The position numbers were made by a program, and so were the translations under genes. The notes under the pieces are model-generated. The model saw only the letters and a list, made by a program, of their open reading frames with translations, was not told the DNA's origin and did not search any database. A stretch of 64,000 nt of DNA, taken from positions 6,262,001-6,326,000 of the forward strand of contig NZ_CP027706.1 in NCBI RefSeq assembly GCF_003850565.1, read 5' to 3'. The stretch comes from Pseudomonas sessilinigenes. GTDB taxonomy: Bacteria; Pseudomonadota; Gammaproteobacteria; Pseudomonadales; Pseudomonadaceae. Below are positions 32,868 to 50,853 of this stretch, in pieces (position 1 is the first letter of the stretch; every line of letters starts with the position of its first letter).

Positions 32868-34262
32868 TCAGGCTTGAGGCTGGGCGCCTTCGAACCAGGC
32901 CAGCTTGTCGCGCAGTTGCACCACTTCGCCAACGATCACCAGGGTTGGAGCATGGACCTCGTGCTCCGCCACCAGGGCCGGCAGGTCCGCCAGGGTTCCG
33001 GTGAAGACTCGCTGGTTGCTGGTGGTGCCCTGCTGGATCAGCGCCGCCGGGGTGCTGGCAGCACGACCGTGCTTGACCAACTGCTCGCAGATGACCGGCA
33101 GTCCCACCAGGCCCATGTAGAACACTAGGGTCTGGGCCGGCGCCACCAGGTCGACCCACGGCAGGTTGGTGGTGCCATCCTTGAGGTGACCGGTGACGAA
33201 ACGTACCGATTGCGCATAGTCGCGGTGGGTCAGTGGAATCCCGGCGTAGGCCGAGCAACCACTGGCCGCGGTAATCCCCGGCACCACCTGGAAGGCGATA
33301 CCCTGGGCCGCCAGTTCCTCGATCTCCTCGCCACCACGGCCGAAGATGAACGGATCACCGCCCTTGAGCCGTACCACACGCTTGCCCTGCCGGGCCAGGT
33401 CCACCAGTTGCTGGTTGATCTGGTCCTGGGGCACCGCATGGTCGGCACGACGCTTGCCCACATAGATGCGCTCGGCGTCGCGCCGGCACAACTCGAGGAT
33501 GGCCGGGGCCACCAGGCGATCGTAGAGCACCACATCAGCCTGCTGCATCAGGCGCAGGGCACGGAAGGTCAGCAGGTCCGGATCACCCGGGCCGGCTCCC
33601 ACCAAGTACACCTCGCCCTGGGCACTGGGTGCCTGACCGGCGATCCGCGCTTGCAGCAAGCGCTCGGCCTCGGCCCCTTGCCCGGCCAGTTGGCGGTCGG
33701 CGACAGGCCCCTGGAATACCTCTTCCCAGAACGCCCGGCGCTGCTGCACATCCGGGAACAGGTTCTTGACCTGGGTTCGAAAACGCGCGGCCAGGCCGGC
33801 CAGCTGGCCGTAGGTAGACGGGATCCAGGTTTCCAGCTTGGCCCGGATCAACCTCGCCAGCACCGGCGCATCGCCGCCACTGGAGACCGCGATGACCAAG
33901 GGTGAGCGATCGACAATGGCCGGGAAAATCACGCTGCACAGGGCTGGCGCATCCACCACGTTGACCGGCAGGCAACGCCGATGGGCATCGGCGGACACCT
34001 GGGCATTGAGGGACTGGTCGTCGGTGGCGGCGATGATCAGGGCGCAGCCGTCGAGATCCGCCTCGGCGTAGCCACGCAACAGCGATTCACCGCCGCTGGC
34101 GACGATCAACTCCTGCAATTGCGCTTCTATTTCAGGTGCGACCACCCGCAGCTGCGCACCGGCATCGGCCAGCAGACGGGACTTGCGCAAGGCAATCTCC
34201 CCTCCACCGACCACCAACACACGACTGCCGCGAAGCTTGTGAAACAGCGGCAGAAATTCCAT
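32868..34262 (-). CDS. cysG: siroheme synthase (trifunctional)
   Basis: Enzyme of 464 residues. The N-terminal domain is precorrin-2 dehydrogenase/sirohydrochlorin ferrochelatase ([38 protein letters not shown]). The C-terminal domain (from about residue 215) is uroporphyrinogen-III methyltransferase ([56 protein letters not shown]). It makes siroheme for sulfite and nitrite reductases. The ATG directly abuts the serS TAA. Confidence 0.96.
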   Translation of the reverse strand: MEFLPLFHKLRGSRVLVVGGGEIALRKSRLLADAGAQLRVVAPEIEAQLQELIVASGGESLLRGYAEADLDGCALIIAATDDQSLNAQVSADAHRRCLPVNVVDAPALCSVIFPAIVDRSPLVIAVSSGGDAPVLARLIRAKLETWIPSTYGQLAGLAARFRTQVKNLFPDVQQRRAFWEEVFQGPVADRQLAGQGAEAERLLQARIAGQAPSAQGEVYLVGAGPGDPDLLTFRALRLMQQADVVLYDRLVAPAILELCRRDAERIYVGKRRADHAVPQDQINQQLVDLARQGKRVVRLKGGDPFIFGRGGEEIEELAAQGIAFQVVPGITAASGCSAYAGIPLTHRDYAQSVRFVTGHLKDGTTNLPWVDLVAPAQTLVFYMGLVGLPVICEQLVKHGRAASTPAALIQQGTTSNQRVFTGTLADLPALVAEHEVHAPTLVIVGEVVQLRDKLAWFEGAQPQA

Positions 34263-35930
<1,668 letters not shown>

Positions 35931-35934
<4 letters not shown>

Positions 35935-37256
35935 GGTTTTCTCCGCTGCAGGGGGCTGGCCCGGTCGAGCGCAGCCAGGTGCTTGAGCTTCTCGCCGATC
36001 TTCAGTTCCAGGCCACGGGGCACCGGCTGGTAGAGGGCCAGGGGTTCGAGTTCCTCGGGGAAATAGTCCTCGCCGGCAGCGTAGGCATCCGGCTCATCGT
36101 GGGCGTAGCGATATTCGTCGCCATAACCGAGCTGCTTCATCAGCTTGGTCGGGGCATTGCGCAGGTGGATCGGCACTTCCAGCGAACCGTGCTCGGCAGC
36201 GGCCCGCATGGCCGCCTTGAACCCCATGTATACGGCGTTGCTCTTCGGTGCGCAGGCCAGGTAGGTAATAGCCTGGGCCACGGCCAACTCGCCCTCGGGA
36301 CTGCCCAGGCGCTCTTGCACATCCCAGGCCGCCAGGCACAGGCTCAGGGCCCGGGGGTCGGCGTTGCCAATATCCTCGCTGGCCATGCGCACCACGCGCC
36401 GGGCCAGGTACAGCGGGTCGCAGCCGCCGTCGAGCATGCGGGCGAACCAGTACAGGGCACCATCGGGGTTGGAACCGCGCACCGACTTGTGCAACGCGGA
36501 GATCTGGTCGTAGAAGGCCTCCCCTCCCTTGTCGAAGCGCCGGCGGGTATCCCCCAGCAGGCTCTGCAACAGCTCGGTTCCAATCTCGCCACCGTCTTCG
36601 GCCAGGTCCGAAGCATTTTCCAAGAGGTTGAGCATGCGCCGGCCATCGCCGTCGGCGGCCGACAGCAGCATCTGCAAGCCTTCGTCACTGAGGCTCAGCT
36701 GGCGCTTGCCCAAGCCCTTTTCCTCGCTCAGGGCACGCTGCACCAGGCTACCCAGGGCCGCTTCATCCAGGCTCTTGAGTACATAGACCCGGGCCCGGGA
36801 GAGCAGCGCGTTATTGAGTTCGAAGGAAGGATTCTCGGTGGTGGCACCGATGAAGATCAGGGTGCCGTCTTCCACATAGGGCAGGAAGGCATCTTGCTGG
36901 GACTTGTTGAAACGATGCACTTCATCGACGAAGAGGATGGTCCGCCGACCGTATTGCCCGGCCTGCTGCTTGGCGATGTCCACCGCCTGGCGAATCTCCT
37001 TGACCCCAGCCAGCACCGCGGAAACCGTTTCGAAATGCGCGTCGGACACCTCCGCCAGGAGTCGTGCCAGGGTGGTCTTGCCCACGCCTGGCGGCCCCCA
37101 GAAGATCATCGAGTGCAGGGCGCCCTGCTCCAAGGCCTCGCGCAGCGGCTTGCCCCGGGCCAGCAGGTGCTGCTGGCCGACATACTCATCCAGGTTGGTC
37201 GCACGCAAGCGGGCGGCCAGGGGCTGGGCGATCGGGGCACTACGAAACAGGTCCAT
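35931..37256 (-). CDS. rarA: replication-associated recombination protein A
   Basis: AAA+ ATPase of 441 residues (RarA/MgsA) acting at stalled replication forks. Walker A is GPPGVGKT (54-61), Walker [17 protein letters not shown], sensor 1 [13 protein letters not shown]. The C-terminal MgsA domain has [20 protein letters not shown] and [20 protein letters not shown]. It lies 29 bp after lolA and overlaps crcB, matching the conserved lolA-rarA-crcB-serS order. Confidence 0.96.
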
Positions 37257-37285
37257 GGGTTACCTTCAAGCCTGCGGGCAAAGCC

Positions 37286-37909
37286 TTATTCTTGGATCAC
37301 GTCGGCACCCTTGGGGATGTCGAACTTGAACTTGGAGGCCGGGATCGATTCGTTGGCCTTGACCCCGGTGAACAGGATATTGGTGCGCTGGCCGACACTG
37401 TCGATCAACTGCATGTCATTGATCATACCGTTGCGAAACGACAGGCGCAGGCTGTCGAACAGCGTATCGCGGGTCTTGGGCTTGAGGACGAAGTCCATCA
37501 CGCCACCGGCTTCCTTGGAAGTGATGTCGAAGCTTTCGCTGATCTTCGACACATCGCCGGAGAGCAGCAGGGCCGGGGTCTGGGTCAGGCGCTGGTCGAG
37601 CTTCTTGATGGTCACCTGCTCCAGGTCAGGGTCCCAGAGCGAAACCTTCTGGCCATCGGAAACCATCAACTGCTCCTGGGGAGCATCGGTGTGCCAGTAG
37701 AACAGGCCAGGACGCTGCAGGGACATCTCGCCCGCGGTTTCCTGCAACTGGGTGCCGCTGCCGTCGAGGGTCAGTTGCGAGAAACGCGCACTCAGGGTCT
37801 GGGATTTTTCCAGCAACTGGGTCAGGCGGGCCACGTCTTTCGGGTCGGCATGGGCCGACAAGGTGGTCACGGCCAGTACCGGCAGCAGCAACATGCGGAT
37901 CAGGCGCAT
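37286..37909 (-). CDS. lolA: outer-membrane lipoprotein carrier protein
   Basis: Periplasmic chaperone of 207 residues moving lipoproteins from LolCDE to LolB. Signal peptide [20 protein letters not shown], cleaved before DPKDVARL. LolA features: [45 protein letters not shown] and [20 protein letters not shown] 37909 is preceded by GAGGAATCCC; the upstream ATG at 37921 lies before that site. It starts 69 bp after ftsK. Confidence 0.94.
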   Translation of the reverse strand: MRLIRMLLLPVLAVTTLSAHADPKDVARLTQLLEKSQTLSARFSQLTLDGSGTQLQETAGEMSLQRPGLFYWHTDAPQEQLMVSDGQKVSLWDPDLEQVTIKKLDQRLTQTPALLLSGDVSKISESFDITSKEAGGVMDFVLKPKTRDTLFDSLRLSFRNGMINDMQLIDSVGQRTNILFTGVKANESIPASKFKFDIPKGADVIQE

Positions 37910-37978
37910 GGGATTCCTCATTAAGATGGATGGGTGTACAAGCGGCGTGGTCCCACGCCGCTGATATCAGAACCGGGA

Positions 37979-40387
37979 TCAGTCGCGCGAAGGGCCGGGG
38001 GCCAGCACTTCTCGGGAGCCGTTGGTGTTCATCGCCGTCACCACGCCGGCCATTTCCATGGCCTCGATCATCCGGGCGGCGCGGTTGTAGCCGATCTTGA
38101 GCTTGCGCTGGACCGCGGAAATGGAGGCCCGGCGGCTCTCCAGCACGAACTGTACCGCTTCGTCGTAGAGCGCGTCGGCTTCCGGATCATCGCCATCACC
38201 ACCGCCGCTGCTACCTTCGAAGCCACTGCCGGCCTCTTCGACGCCATTGAGAATGTCGTCGTTGTATTCCGGAGCGCCACGCAGTTTCCAGGCCTCGACT
38301 ACACGATGCACTTCATCGTCGGATACGAAGGCGCCATGGACCCGGATCGGCAGGCTGGTACCGGGCGGCATGTAGAGCATGTCACCGTGGCCCAGCAGCT
38401 GCTCGGCGCCACCCTGGTCGATGATGGTCCGCGAGTCGATCTTGCTCGACACCTGGAACGCCATGCGGGTCGGGATGTTGGCCTTGATCAGGCCGGTGAT
38501 CACATCCACCGACGGCCGCTGGGTCGCCAGGATCAGGTGGATACCGGCGGCCCGGGCCTTCTGGGCGATACGGGCGATCAGCTCTTCGACCTTCTTGCCG
38601 ACGATCATCATCATGTCGGCGAACTCGTCCACCACCACCACGATGGTGGGCAGCTTGCTCAGCAACGGCGCTTCGTCGTGGATGCTCTCGCGGTTGTACA
38701 GCGGGTCGGACAGCGGCGTGCCGGCATCGATAGCTTCCTTGACCTTGGCATTGAAGCCCGAGAGGTTACGCACCCCCATCTTGGCCATGAGCTTGTAGCG
38801 CCGCTCCATCTCCGCCACGCTCCAGCGCAGGGCGTTGGCCGCGTCCTTCATGTCGGTGACCACCGGGCACAGCAGGTGCGGGATGCCTTCGTAGATCGAC
38901 AGTTCGAGCATCTTCGGGTCGATCATGATCAGCTTGGCGTCTTCCGGCCCGGACTTGAACAGGATCGACAGGATCATCGCGTTGACCCCCACCGACTTAC
39001 CGGAACCGGTGGTACCGGCCACCAGCAGGTGCGGCATCTTCGCCAGGTCGGTGATGATCGGCTTGCCGCCGATGTCGTGGCCCAGGGCCAGGGTGACCGG
39101 GGACTTGAAGTTGTCGTATTCCGGAGTGGAGAGTACTTCGGAGAACCGCACGATCTGCCGGTCTTCGTTGGGAATCTCGATGCCCACGGTGGTCTTGCCG
39201 GGAATCACTTCCACCACCCGCACGCTGGTCACGGCCAGGGAACGGGCCAAGTCCTTGGCCAGGTTGGCAATGCGGCTGACCTTGACCCCGGCCGCTGGCT
39301 GGATCTCGTAGCGGGTAATCACCGGCCCTGGGTGGATGGAGTCCACCGCGACCTCGACCCCGAACTCCTTGAGCTTGATCTCCAGCAAGTGGCCGACGGC
39401 CGCCAGGGACTCGGGGGAGTAGTTGAGCTGTTTCTTTTCCGCAGGGTCGAGGATCGAGATCGGCGGCAAGGTGCCTTCCACCGCGCTGTCGATGAACAGC
39501 GGTACCTGCTTTTCCTTCTGCACCCGCTTGCTCGGCTCCGGCGCCTTGGTGACTACCGGGGTGATCACCGGTGGCACCTGCTTCTCGCGCTCGGACATGT
39601 GCTTGCTCAGGGCCTGCTCGCGCTCGATCAGGCGCTCCTTGACCTTGGCCTGCTCGCGCTTGTCGGCAACGTTCGGGGTCACGACTTCGTCGACCCGGGC
39701 ATCCACCTCGCGCAGTTGCGCCACCAGTTGCTTGCGCTCCATGCGTGCGTCCCACCAGCGATTGGCGGCGCCATGGAACAACTCGAACAGGTCGAGGGTG
39801 ATTTTGCCGGTGACATCCATGACCTTGAACCAGGAAAGGTCGGTGAACACCGTCAAGCCAAACAGGAACAGGGCGATGAACATCAGGGTGCTGCCCTGCA
39901 CGTTCAGGGCATTCTTGGCCAGGTCGCCCAGGCTCTCGCCCAAGGCGCCGCCAGCACCGGCCGGCAAGCCCGTGGCGGCATGGAAATGGATATGCGCCAG
40001 CGCGGCCCCGGACAGGACCAGGAACACCAGGCCGATCAGTCGCCAGGAAAACAGCCAGCCGCTCCACTGCCAGGGCTCATGGCGCTGGCGGAAAATCTGG
40101 TAAGTCTTGACCGCCAGCAGCAGCGGGAAGATATAAGCGAAATACCCCAGCACCATGAACAGCATGTCGGCGCTGTAGGAACCGGCAGGACCACCGAAGT
40201 TCTGCACATCCTCGATCTTGCTGTTATGGCTCCAACCCGGGTCGTCCTTACCGTAGGTCAAAAGCGCCATCATCAAGAACAGGCACAGGGCTCCAATGGC
40301 GATCAACGCACCTTCCTTGAGTCGGTAGTGCAATTGTTGTCGCCAGAGCGGAACTACAGGTTTGGGTGCTGCGGTGGATTTCTTCAA
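37979..40387 (-). CDS. ftsK: DNA translocase FtsK
   Basis: Septal DNA translocase of 802 residues. Four N-terminal transmembrane helices (about 25-190), a short charged linker (about 215-300: [20 protein letters not shown]), then the motor with Walker A GTTGSGKS (about 458-465), Walker [15 protein letters not shown], and the C-terminal gamma winged helix ([20 protein letters not shown]) that reads KOPS. The linker is short compared with E. coli, as usual in Pseudomonas. The start is TTG with AGGAAAAG upstream. Confidence 0.95.
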   Translation of the reverse strand: MKKSTAAPKPVVPLWRQQLHYRLKEGALIAIGALCLFLMMALLTYGKDDPGWSHNSKIEDVQNFGGPAGSYSADMLFMVLGYFAYIFPLLLAVKTYQIFRQRHEPWQWSGWLFSWRLIGLVFLVLSGAALAHIHFHAATGLPAGAGGALGESLGDLAKNALNVQGSTLMFIALFLFGLTVFTDLSWFKVMDVTGKITLDLFELFHGAANRWWDARMERKQLVAQLREVDARVDEVVTPNVADKREQAKVKERLIEREQALSKHMSEREKQVPPVITPVVTKAPEPSKRVQKEKQVPLFIDSAVEGTLPPISILDPAEKKQLNYSPESLAAVGHLLEIKLKEFGVEVAVDSIHPGPVITRYEIQPAAGVKVSRIANLAKDLARSLAVTSVRVVEVIPGKTTVGIEIPNEDRQIVRFSEVLSTPEYDNFKSPVTLALGHDIGGKPIITDLAKMPHLLVAGTTGSGKSVGVNAMILSILFKSGPEDAKLIMIDPKMLELSIYEGIPHLLCPVVTDMKDAANALRWSVAEMERRYKLMAKMGVRNLSGFNAKVKEAIDAGTPLSDPLYNRESIHDEAPLLSKLPTIVVVVDEFADMMMIVGKKVEELIARIAQKARAAGIHLILATQRPSVDVITGLIKANIPTRMAFQVSSKIDSRTIIDQGGAEQLLGHGDMLYMPPGTSLPIRVHGAFVSDDEVHRVVEAWKLRGAPEYNDDILNGVEEAGSGFEGSSGGGDGDDPEADALYDEAVQFVLESRRASISAVQRKLKIGYNRAARMIEAMEMAGVVTAMNTNGSREVLAPGPSRD

Positions 40388-41634
<1,247 letters not shown>

Positions 41635-41706
41635 GTCCTCGCCCTACGCTTGTGGCGGGCCATCACAGGCTCGCCACCGCCCTCCCCTACCGCAAGCCTG
41701 AATACC

Positions 41707-42387
41707 ATGCTGACCTGGCTACAACGCAACAACCTTGTCTTCCCCCCCCTGGAAAAAGCCATGCGCGAGCCCAACGGGCTGTTGGCCGCCGGTGGCGATC
41801 TGTCCGCCGAACGCCTGGTCCAAGCCTATCGCCACGGCTGCTTCCCATGGTTTTCCGAAGGCCAGCCGATCCTCTGGTGGTCGCCCGACCCGCGTACAGT
41901 GCTGTTTCCAGATGAACTGCATGTTTCCCGCAGCCTGGGCAAACTACTGCGTAAACAACGCTACCAGGTCACCTTCGACCAGGATTTCGCGGGGGTAATC
42001 AGTGCCTGCGCCGAACCCCGAGCCTATGCCGACAGCACCTGGATCAGCCAGGCAATGCAACAGGCCTACTTGCGCTTGCACCAGCAAGGCCACGCCCACT
42101 CGGTGGAAGTCTGGGACCAGGGCACCCTGGTGGGCGGCCTGTATGGACTGGCAATGGGCCAACTGTTCTTTGGTGAATCGATGTTCAGCCGTGCCGACAA
42201 TGCCTCGAAGTTCGGCTTCGCCACCCTGGTGGAGCGACTGAAGGCGTGGGGTTTCGTACTGATCGACTGCCAGATGCCCACTGAACACTTGCATAGCCTG
42301 GGAGCCCGCGCCATTACCCGCCTGGAGTTCGCCGGCTACCTGAGGCACCACCTGGATCAACCGAGCAGCGCCACATGGCTTTCCTAG
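41707..42387 (+). CDS. aat: leucyl/phenylalanyl-tRNA--protein transferase
   Basis: Transferase of 226 residues adding Leu or Phe to N-terminal Lys/Arg of proteins, creating ClpS-recognised N-degrons. Family signatures: [83 protein letters not shown] 41707 ([14 protein letters not shown]). It stands with bpt, clpA and clpS, the other parts of the same degradation route. Confidence 0.96.
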   Translation: MLTWLQRNNLVFPPLEKAMREPNGLLAAGGDLSAERLVQAYRHGCFPWFSEGQPILWWSPDPRTVLFPDELHVSRSLGKLLRKQRYQVTFDQDFAGVISACAEPRAYADSTWISQAMQQAYLRLHQQGHAHSVEVWDQGTLVGGLYGLAMGQLFFGESMFSRADNASKFGFATLVERLKAWGFVLIDCQMPTEHLHSLGARAITRLEFAGYLRHHLDQPSSATWLS

Positions 42388-42445
42388 GCGGGCTTGGCGG
42401 CGGTGGCTTACACTTAATTCCAAAGCTTATCCCGAGGGTTGACTC

Positions 42446-43153
42446 ATGACCGAGTTGGCGCGCCTGAAGTTTTATGCCACTCAACCCCATTCTTGCAGCT
42501 ACCTGCCCGGCGAACAGGCCACCACCTTGTTCCTCGATCCCAGCCAGCCCATGGACGTGCACGTCTACGCGGACCTTTCGGAAATGGGGTTTCGGCGCAG
42601 CGGCGATCATCTGTATCGCCCCCATTGCCAAAACTGCAACGCCTGCGTACCTGCACGCATTCCGGCTGCACAGTTCCTGCCCAACCGCCAGCAAAAGCGC
42701 ATCCTCAAGCGCAACAGCGACCTGAGCGTCCTGGCGACCAAGCCCAGCTTCAGCGAAGAGTACTTCGACCTGTATCGCCGCTATATCGAGCAACGTCATG
42801 CCGATGGCGACATGTTCCCCCCCAGCCGCGACCAATTCGCCACATTCCTGGTGCGCGACCTGCCCTTTTCTCGCTTCTATGAGTTCCGCCTGGAGGGACG
42901 ACTGCTGGCCGTGGCCGTCACCGACCTGCTGCCCAACGGCCTATCGGCGGTGTACACCTTCTATGAACCCGACGAAGAGCGTCGCAGCCTCGGACGCTAC
43001 GCGATCCTCTGGCAGATCGGCGAGACCCTGCGCCAGGGGCTGGATGCGGTCTATCTTGGCTACTGGATCAAGAACTGCAAAAAAATGAACTACAAGACCC
43101 AATATCGCCCCATCGAGCTGCTGATCAACCAGAGATGGGTGATCCTGAACTAG
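42446..43153 (+). CDS. bpt: aspartate/glutamate leucyltransferase (bacterial ATE-type)
   Basis: ATE-family aminoacyl-tRNA protein transferase of 235 residues that adds Leu to N-terminal Asp/Glu. N-terminal cysteine-containing [18 protein letters not shown] and [16 protein letters not shown], then [27 protein letters not shown] and [12 protein letters not shown], ending in [15 protein letters not shown]. Starts 58 bp after aat, same strand. Often annotated ate in Pseudomonas. Confidence 0.95.
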
Positions 43154-43253
43154 AAGGTCTTGGCTTGAACCCCACTTTTCGGGCACAATGCACGCCGCTT
43201 TTGCCTGGCGCAGTTGCACCGGGCCATTAACTGGACACCGAGGGCTTTACTGC

Positions 43254-43472
43254 ATGTCGAAAGAAGACAGCTTCGAAATGGAAGGCACTGTCGTCGACAC
43301 CCTGCCCAACACCATGTTTCGCGTGGAGTTGGAAAATGGGCACGTCGTAACCGCGCATATCTCCGGCAAGATGCGCAAGAACTACATTCGTATTCTTACC
43401 GGTGACAAGGTGCGCGTCGAGCTGACGCCCTATGACTTGAGCAAAGGGCGCATCACTTACCGCGCCCGCTAA
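43254..43472 (+). CDS. infA: translation initiation factor IF-1
   Basis: OB-fold protein of 72 residues, essential for 30S initiation. [20 protein letters not shown], then [40 protein letters not shown], ending GRITYRAR, is essentially the canonical sequence. Followed at 43488 by a strong terminator. The frame opens upstream but the family start is fixed. Confidence 0.98.
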
Positions 43473-43487
43473 GCGATTAATACAAGA

Positions 43488-43511
43488 CGCCCGGCGATGC
43501 CGGGCGTTTTT
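43488..43511 (+). terminator. Rho-independent terminator of infA
   Basis: CGCCCGGC-GAT-GCCGGGCG followed by TTTTT, 15 bp after the infA stop. Perfect 8-bp GC stem with a T-run on the plus strand. Confidence 0.93.
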
Positions 43512-43574
43512 GTTGGCGTCGAAACAACCGCCAGGGTCTCGTCATGAATCCTGGCCATCAAATCCCAGACAGCA

Positions 43575-43598
43575 CAAAGGCACCTTTCGGTGCCTTTG
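43575..43598 (-). terminator. hairpin between infA and clpA
   Basis: CAAAGGCACC-TTTC-GGTGCCTTTG, a perfect 10-bp stem with the T residues inside the stem end, 27 bp past the clpA stop on the minus strand. Probably the clpA terminator, possibly acting in both directions. Confidence 0.7.
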
Positions 43599-43624
43599 GC
43601 GTTTCTGGATGACCTGTACGAGTA

Positions 43625-45895
43625 TCAGGCCATTTCCGCAGTGGTCTCGAAATCGAAGACCAGCTCGCCATCCTTGATGTCGATGTGCACTACACCGCCA
43701 TGGTCGGACAACTCGCCAAACAGGATTTCCTCGGCCAATGGACGCTTGATCTTGTCCTGAATCAGGCGCGCCATCGGACGCGCACCCATGGCCACATCGT
43801 AGCCACCGGCGGCCAGCCAGCTGCGAGCAGCATCGGTCACTTCCAGCTGCACGCGCTTGTCTTCCAACTGCGCCTGGAGCTCGGTAAGGAACTTGTCCAC
43901 CACGCTCTTGATCACTTCATGACTCAGGCGACCAAACTGGATAATGGTATCCAGGCGGTTGCGGAACTCCGGCGTGAAGCTCTTCTTGATCACTTCCATG
44001 GCATCGGAAGAGTGATCCTGATGAGTGAAACCGATAGAGGCTCGCGCCGCGGTTTCGGCACCGGCGTTGGTGGTCATGATGATGATCACGTTGCGGAAGT
44101 CCGCCTTGCGCCCGTTGTTATCGGTCAGGGTTCCGTGATCCATGACCTGCAGGAGCAGGTTGAAGACTTCCGGATGGGCCTTCTCGATCTCGTCAAGCAG
44201 CAGCACGCAGTGCGGTTGCTTGGTGATGGCCTCGGTCAGCAGCCCGCCCTGGTCGAAACCGACATAACCGGGGGGCGCACCGATCAGGCGCGACACGGTA
44301 TGCCGCTCCATGTACTCGGACATGTCGAAACGTACCAGCTCGATCCCCATGGCCTTGGCCAATTGCCGCGCCGCTTCGGTCTTGCCGACACCTGTAGGGC
44401 CGGCGAACAGGAACGAACCGACCGGTTTGTCCGGCGATTTCAGGCCCGCACGGGACAGCTTGATCGCGGTGGCCAACGAATCGATCGCCGCATCCTGGCC
44501 GAACACCGTCAACTTGAGGTCGCGCTCGAGGTTGCGCAGCAGCTCCTTATCGGAACTGGTGACATGTTTCGGTGGAATACGGGCAATTTTCGCCACGATA
44601 TCTTCGACCTGCGCCACTTCGATGCGCTTCACGCGCTTCTCGGCCGGCTGCAGGCGCTGGAAGGCGCCCGCCTCGTCGATGACGTCGATGGCCTTGTCCG
44701 GCATATGACGGTCGTTGATGTAGCGCGAGGCCAACTCCGCCGCTGCGCGCAGGGCTTCATCGCTGTACTCGATACTGTGGTGCTGCTCGAAGCGCGCCTT
44801 GAGTCCGCGCAAGATGCCAATCGTGTCCTCGACCGAGGGCTCGGTGACATCAACTTTCTGGAAGCGCCGAGCCAAGGCCCGATCCTTCTCGAAAATCCCG
44901 CGAAATTCCTGGAACGTGGTCGAACCGATGCAACGGATATCACCCGAGGACAGCAGCGGCTTTAGCAGGTTCGACGCATCCATCACGCCGCCGGACGCGG
45001 CGCCGGCCCCGATGATGGTATGGATTTCATCGATGAACAGGATCGCTTGCGGGCGCTTCTTCAACTCACCCAGCAATGCCTTGAAGCGCTTCTCGAAGTC
45101 GCCCCGGTACTTGGTACCAGCGAGCAAGGCGCCAAGATCCAGGGAATAGACCACGCTATTGCTCAGCAGGTCAGGCACCTGGTTATCGACAATGCGCTTG
45201 GCCAGGCCTTCGGCGATGGCGGTCTTGCCCACGCCTGCCTCACCCACCAGCAATGGATTGTTCTTGCGCCGGCGAGCCAGGATCTGCGCCACGCGCTCGA
45301 CTTCATGCTCTCGACCCACCAATGGATCGATTCGCCCCTGGCGGGCCAGTTCGTTGAGATTGCTGGCATAGGCATCCAGCGGATTGCCAGAGGAGGAAGG
45401 TTCGCCACCCTCCTCGTCCTGCATTTCCTGCTCACCTTCGGAATGATCGCCATGCCCCGGCACCTTGGAAATGCCATGGGCGATATAGTTGACCACGTCG
45501 ATACGGGCAACGCTCTGCTGCTTGAGCAGGAACACGGCCTGGCTTTCCTGCTCGCTGAAGATCGCTACCAGCACATTGGCACCGGTTACTTCACGCTTGC
45601 CCGAGCTCTGCACATGGAACACCGCGCGCTGCAATACGCGCTGGAAGCCCAGGGTTGGCTGGGTCTCGCGATCTTCATCGTGCACAGGAATCAATGGCGT
45701 GGTGGAGTCGATGAACTCCTGCAGGTCATGCTTGAGCTTGTCGAGGTTTGCTCCGCAGGCACGGAGAACAGTTGCGGCGGCCTCATTATCCAGAAGCGCC
45801 AACAAAAGATGCTCGACAGTCATGAACTCATGACGCTTCGAACGAGCTTCCTTGAAGGCGAGATTGAGGGTGACTTCGAGCTCGCGGTTTAACAT
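43625..45895 (-). CDS. clpA: ATP-dependent Clp protease ATP-binding subunit ClpA
   Basis: Double-AAA+ unfoldase of 756 residues working with ClpP. N-domain (1-145) includes [21 protein letters not shown]1 Walker A is [19 protein letters not shown], with Walker [22 protein letters not shown]2 Walker [20 protein letters not shown], with [16 protein letters not shown]. The acidic linker [12 protein letters not shown] follows the N-domain. With ClpS it degrades N-degron substrates made by Aat and Bpt. clpS lies 29 bp upstream. Confidence 0.97.
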   Translation of the reverse strand: MLNRELEVTLNLAFKEARSKRHEFMTVEHLLLALLDNEAAATVLRACGANLDKLKHDLQEFIDSTTPLIPVHDEDRETQPTLGFQRVLQRAVFHVQSSGKREVTGANVLVAIFSEQESQAVFLLKQQSVARIDVVNYIAHGISKVPGHGDHSEGEQEMQDEEGGEPSSSGNPLDAYASNLNELARQGRIDPLVGREHEVERVAQILARRRKNNPLLVGEAGVGKTAIAEGLAKRIVDNQVPDLLSNSVVYSLDLGALLAGTKYRGDFEKRFKALLGELKKRPQAILFIDEIHTIIGAGAASGGVMDASNLLKPLLSSGDIRCIGSTTFQEFRGIFEKDRALARRFQKVDVTEPSVEDTIGILRGLKARFEQHHSIEYSDEALRAAAELASRYINDRHMPDKAIDVIDEAGAFQRLQPAEKRVKRIEVAQVEDIVAKIARIPPKHVTSSDKELLRNLERDLKLTVFGQDAAIDSLATAIKLSRAGLKSPDKPVGSFLFAGPTGVGKTEAARQLAKAMGIELVRFDMSEYMERHTVSRLIGAPPGYVGFDQGGLLTEAITKQPHCVLLLDEIEKAHPEVFNLLLQVMDHGTLTDNNGRKADFRNVIIIMTTNAGAETAARASIGFTHQDHSSDAMEVIKKSFTPEFRNRLDTIIQFGRLSHEVIKSVVDKFLTELQAQLEDKRVQLEVTDAARSWLAAGGYDVAMGARPMARLIQDKIKRPLAEEILFGELSDHGGVVHIDIKDGELVFDFETTAEMA

Positions 45896-45924
45896 AGCTT
45901 CACCTCATACCCAAGTGGTCGGAG

Positions 45925-46287
45925 TTAACCGTCCTTCTCGATTTCACAGAGTAGCGGATGCTGGCTTTCCCTGGCGTACTGGTTGACCTGCATGGCCTTG
46001 GTCTCGGCGATGTCGCGGGTAAACAATCCACACACTGCCCGCCCTTCGGTATGGACGGCCAGCATGACCTTGGTCGCCAGCTCGCGATTCAGGTTAAAAA
46101 ACATCTCGAGCACTTCGACGACGAAATCCATCGGTGTGTAGTCATCGTTGAACAAAACCACCTTGTACATTGGCGGCGCCTGCAATGCGGGCTTGGCCTC
46201 CTGTACCGCCAAGCCAGCGGAATCGTCGTCGTGCAAGTCCGGGCGATCCTGATTGAATGTTAGTCGAATCTGGCTGATTGCATGCAT
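45925..46287 (-). CDS. clpS: ATP-dependent Clp protease adaptor protein ClpS
   Basis: N-recognin of 120 residues delivering substrates with N-terminal Leu, Phe, Trp or Tyr to ClpA. Flexible N-terminal arm (about 1-38), then the core [20 protein letters not shown] (the [10 protein letters not shown] substrate pocket), [20 protein letters not shown] and [20 protein letters not shown]. Divergent from cspD. Confidence 0.96.
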   Translation of the reverse strand: MHAISQIRLTFNQDRPDLHDDDSAGLAVQEAKPALQAPPMYKVVLFNDDYTPMDFVVEVLEMFFNLNRELATKVMLAVHTEGRAVCGLFTRDIAETKAMQVNQYARESQHPLLCEIEKDG

Positions 46288-46511
46288 GGAAAGAAAGGTT
46301 CGTCAGTTGTGCAAATACAGTGGTGGGGGCGCTCTTTGAGGAATTCAACTCCGACCGCCGGGTCACCTTGACTATCGGCAAAACGGTGTTACAACCAATA
46401 GGGCCCACATTGGGTAATAAACGTCCGCGGCGTCAATCTTTTTACCAAGTTTGGCGGCGGATGAACTGGATGATACTCCAGTGATGGAGTCTGTTGCAGA
46501 GGGATATGAGT

Positions 46512-46769
46512 ATGGCTAGCGGTAAGGTCAAGTGGTTCAACAATGCCAAGGGTTACGGCTTTATTAATGAGGAGGGCAAGAGCGATGACTTGTTTGCCCA
46601 TTACTCGGCCATCGAAATGGATGGCTACAAGACCTTGAAAGCCGGACAGGCCGTGAGCTTCGAGATCATCCAAGGGCCCAAGGGACTGCATGCGGTCAAA
46701 ATAAACTCCTTGAAGGCACCCGGCGAAACTGTCGCCACCGAAGTCCTCCATGAGAGCGCCTTGAGCTGA
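46512..46769 (+). CDS. cspD: cold shock domain protein CspD
   Basis: Cold-shock-fold single-stranded nucleic acid binder of 85 residues. RNP1 is KGYGFI (13-18), RNP2 LFAHYSAI (27-34). The longer C-terminal tail ([18 protein letters not shown]) marks the CspD type, a stationary-phase replication inhibitor in E. coli. Start at MASGKVKWF; an in-frame ATG at 46506 closer to AGAGGG is a possible alternative. Divergent from clpS, as in other gammaproteobacteria. Confidence 0.93.
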   Translation: MASGKVKWFNNAKGYGFINEEGKSDDLFAHYSAIEMDGYKTLKAGQAVSFEIIQGPKGLHAVKINSLKAPGETVATEVLHESALS

Positions 46770-46788
46770 TTCACCCAACATCCAGTCA

Positions 46789-46833
46789 TAAAAAACCGGC
46801 CGATTCAAGGGATTGAATCGGCCGGTTCGTTTT
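46789..46833. terminator. bidirectional terminator between cspD and icd
   Basis: AACCGGCCGATTCAA-GGGA-TTGAATCGGCCGGTT (46794-46827), a perfect 15-bp stem, with TTTT nearby on the plus side and five T on the minus side. It serves the convergent genes cspD and icd. Confidence 0.9.
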
Positions 46834-46847
46834 GCCCGCAGCTCAGC

Positions 46848-48104
46848 TTACATGTGCGAGATCAGCGCATCACCGAAGGCCGAGGACGACAACAGGGTGG
46901 CACCGTCCATCAGGCGTTCGAAGTCGTAGGTCACGGTCTTGGCCGAGATAGCACCATTGGTGCCCTTGATGATCAGATCCGCCGCCTCGGTCCAGCCCAT
47001 ATGGCGCAGCATCATCTCGGCGGAGAGGATCAGCGAGCCCGGGTTGACCTGGTCCTTGCCGGCATACTTGGGCGCGGTACCGTGGGTCGCCTCGAACATG
47101 GCCACGGTGTCGGACAGGTTGGCGCCCGGGGCGATACCGATACCACCAACTTCCGCTGCCAGGGCGTCGGACAGGTAGTCACCGTTCAGGTTGAGGGTAG
47201 CGATCACATCGTATTCAGCCGGACGCAGCAGGATCTGCTGGAGCATGGCATCGGCGATGGCATCCTTGACGATGACGTTCTTGCCGGTTTTCGGGTTCTT
47301 GAACTGCATCCATGGACCGCCATCGAGCAAGGTCGCACCAAACTCCTCGGCCGCCACTTCATAGGCCCATTCCTTGAAGGCACCTTCGGTGAACTTCATG
47401 ATGTTGCCCTTGTGCACGATGGTCAGCGAGTCGCGATCGTTGTCCACCACATACTGCAGCGCCTTGCGCGCCAGGCGCTTGGTGCCCTGCAGGGATACCG
47501 GCTTGACGCCGATGCCGCAATTCTCGTCGAAACGGATCTTGGTGACGCCCATTTCCTCTTTAAGGAACTTGATCACCTTGGTGGCCTCGGCCGAACCGGC
47601 CTTCCACTCGATACCGGCGTAGATGTCTTCGGAGTTCTCACGGAAGATGGTCATGTCTACATCGCCAGGCTTCTTCACCGGGCTGGGCACGCCTTCGAAC
47701 CAGCGCACCGGACGCAGGCACACATACAGGTCCAGTTGCTGGCGCAGCGCCACGTTCAGCGAGCGAATACCACCACCGACCGGGGTGGTCAGCGGGCCCT
47801 TGATGGAAACCACGTAGTCCTTCACCGCGTCCAGGGTTTCCTGGGGAAGCCAGGTGTCCTGGTCGTACACTTGAGTCGCTTTTTCCCCGGCATAGACTTC
47901 CATCCAGGAAATCTTGCGTTCGCCGCCGTAGGCCTTCTTAACTGCAGCATCGACAACCTTGATCATGACCGGGCTGATATCGACACCAATACCGTCGCCT
48001 TCGATGAAAGGAATAATCGGGTTGTTAGGAACATTGAGAGAATGGTCTGCGTTGACGGTGATTTTGTCGCCGACTGCTGGAACCTGAATCTTCTTGTATC
48101 CCAT
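46848..48104 (-). CDS. icd: NADP-dependent isocitrate dehydrogenase (homodimeric type)
   Basis: Isocitrate dehydrogenase of 418 residues converting isocitrate to 2-oxoglutarate with [17 protein letters not shown] at the front, [20 protein letters not shown] with S115 equivalent to the AceK-phosphorylated Ser113 of E. coli, [14 protein letters not shown], and [20 protein letters not shown] with [20 protein letters not shown]. Phosphorylation control at the glyoxylate branch is therefore possible; aceK is not in the window. Divergent from the monomeric isozyme gene. Confidence 0.97.
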   Translation of the reverse strand: MGYKKIQVPAVGDKITVNADHSLNVPNNPIIPFIEGDGIGVDISPVMIKVVDAAVKKAYGGERKISWMEVYAGEKATQVYDQDTWLPQETLDAVKDYVVSIKGPLTTPVGGGIRSLNVALRQQLDLYVCLRPVRWFEGVPSPVKKPGDVDMTIFRENSEDIYAGIEWKAGSAEATKVIKFLKEEMGVTKIRFDENCGIGVKPVSLQGTKRLARKALQYVVDNDRDSLTIVHKGNIMKFTEGAFKEWAYEVAAEEFGATLLDGGPWMQFKNPKTGKNVIVKDAIADAMLQQILLRPAEYDVIATLNLNGDYLSDALAAEVGGIGIAPGANLSDTVAMFEATHGTAPKYAGKDQVNPGSLILSAEMMLRHMGWTEAADLIIKGTNGAISAKTVTYDFERLMDGATLLSSSAFGDALISHM

Positions 48105-50836
<2,732 letters not shown>

Positions 50837-50853
50837 GCCATACCGCTGTAACG

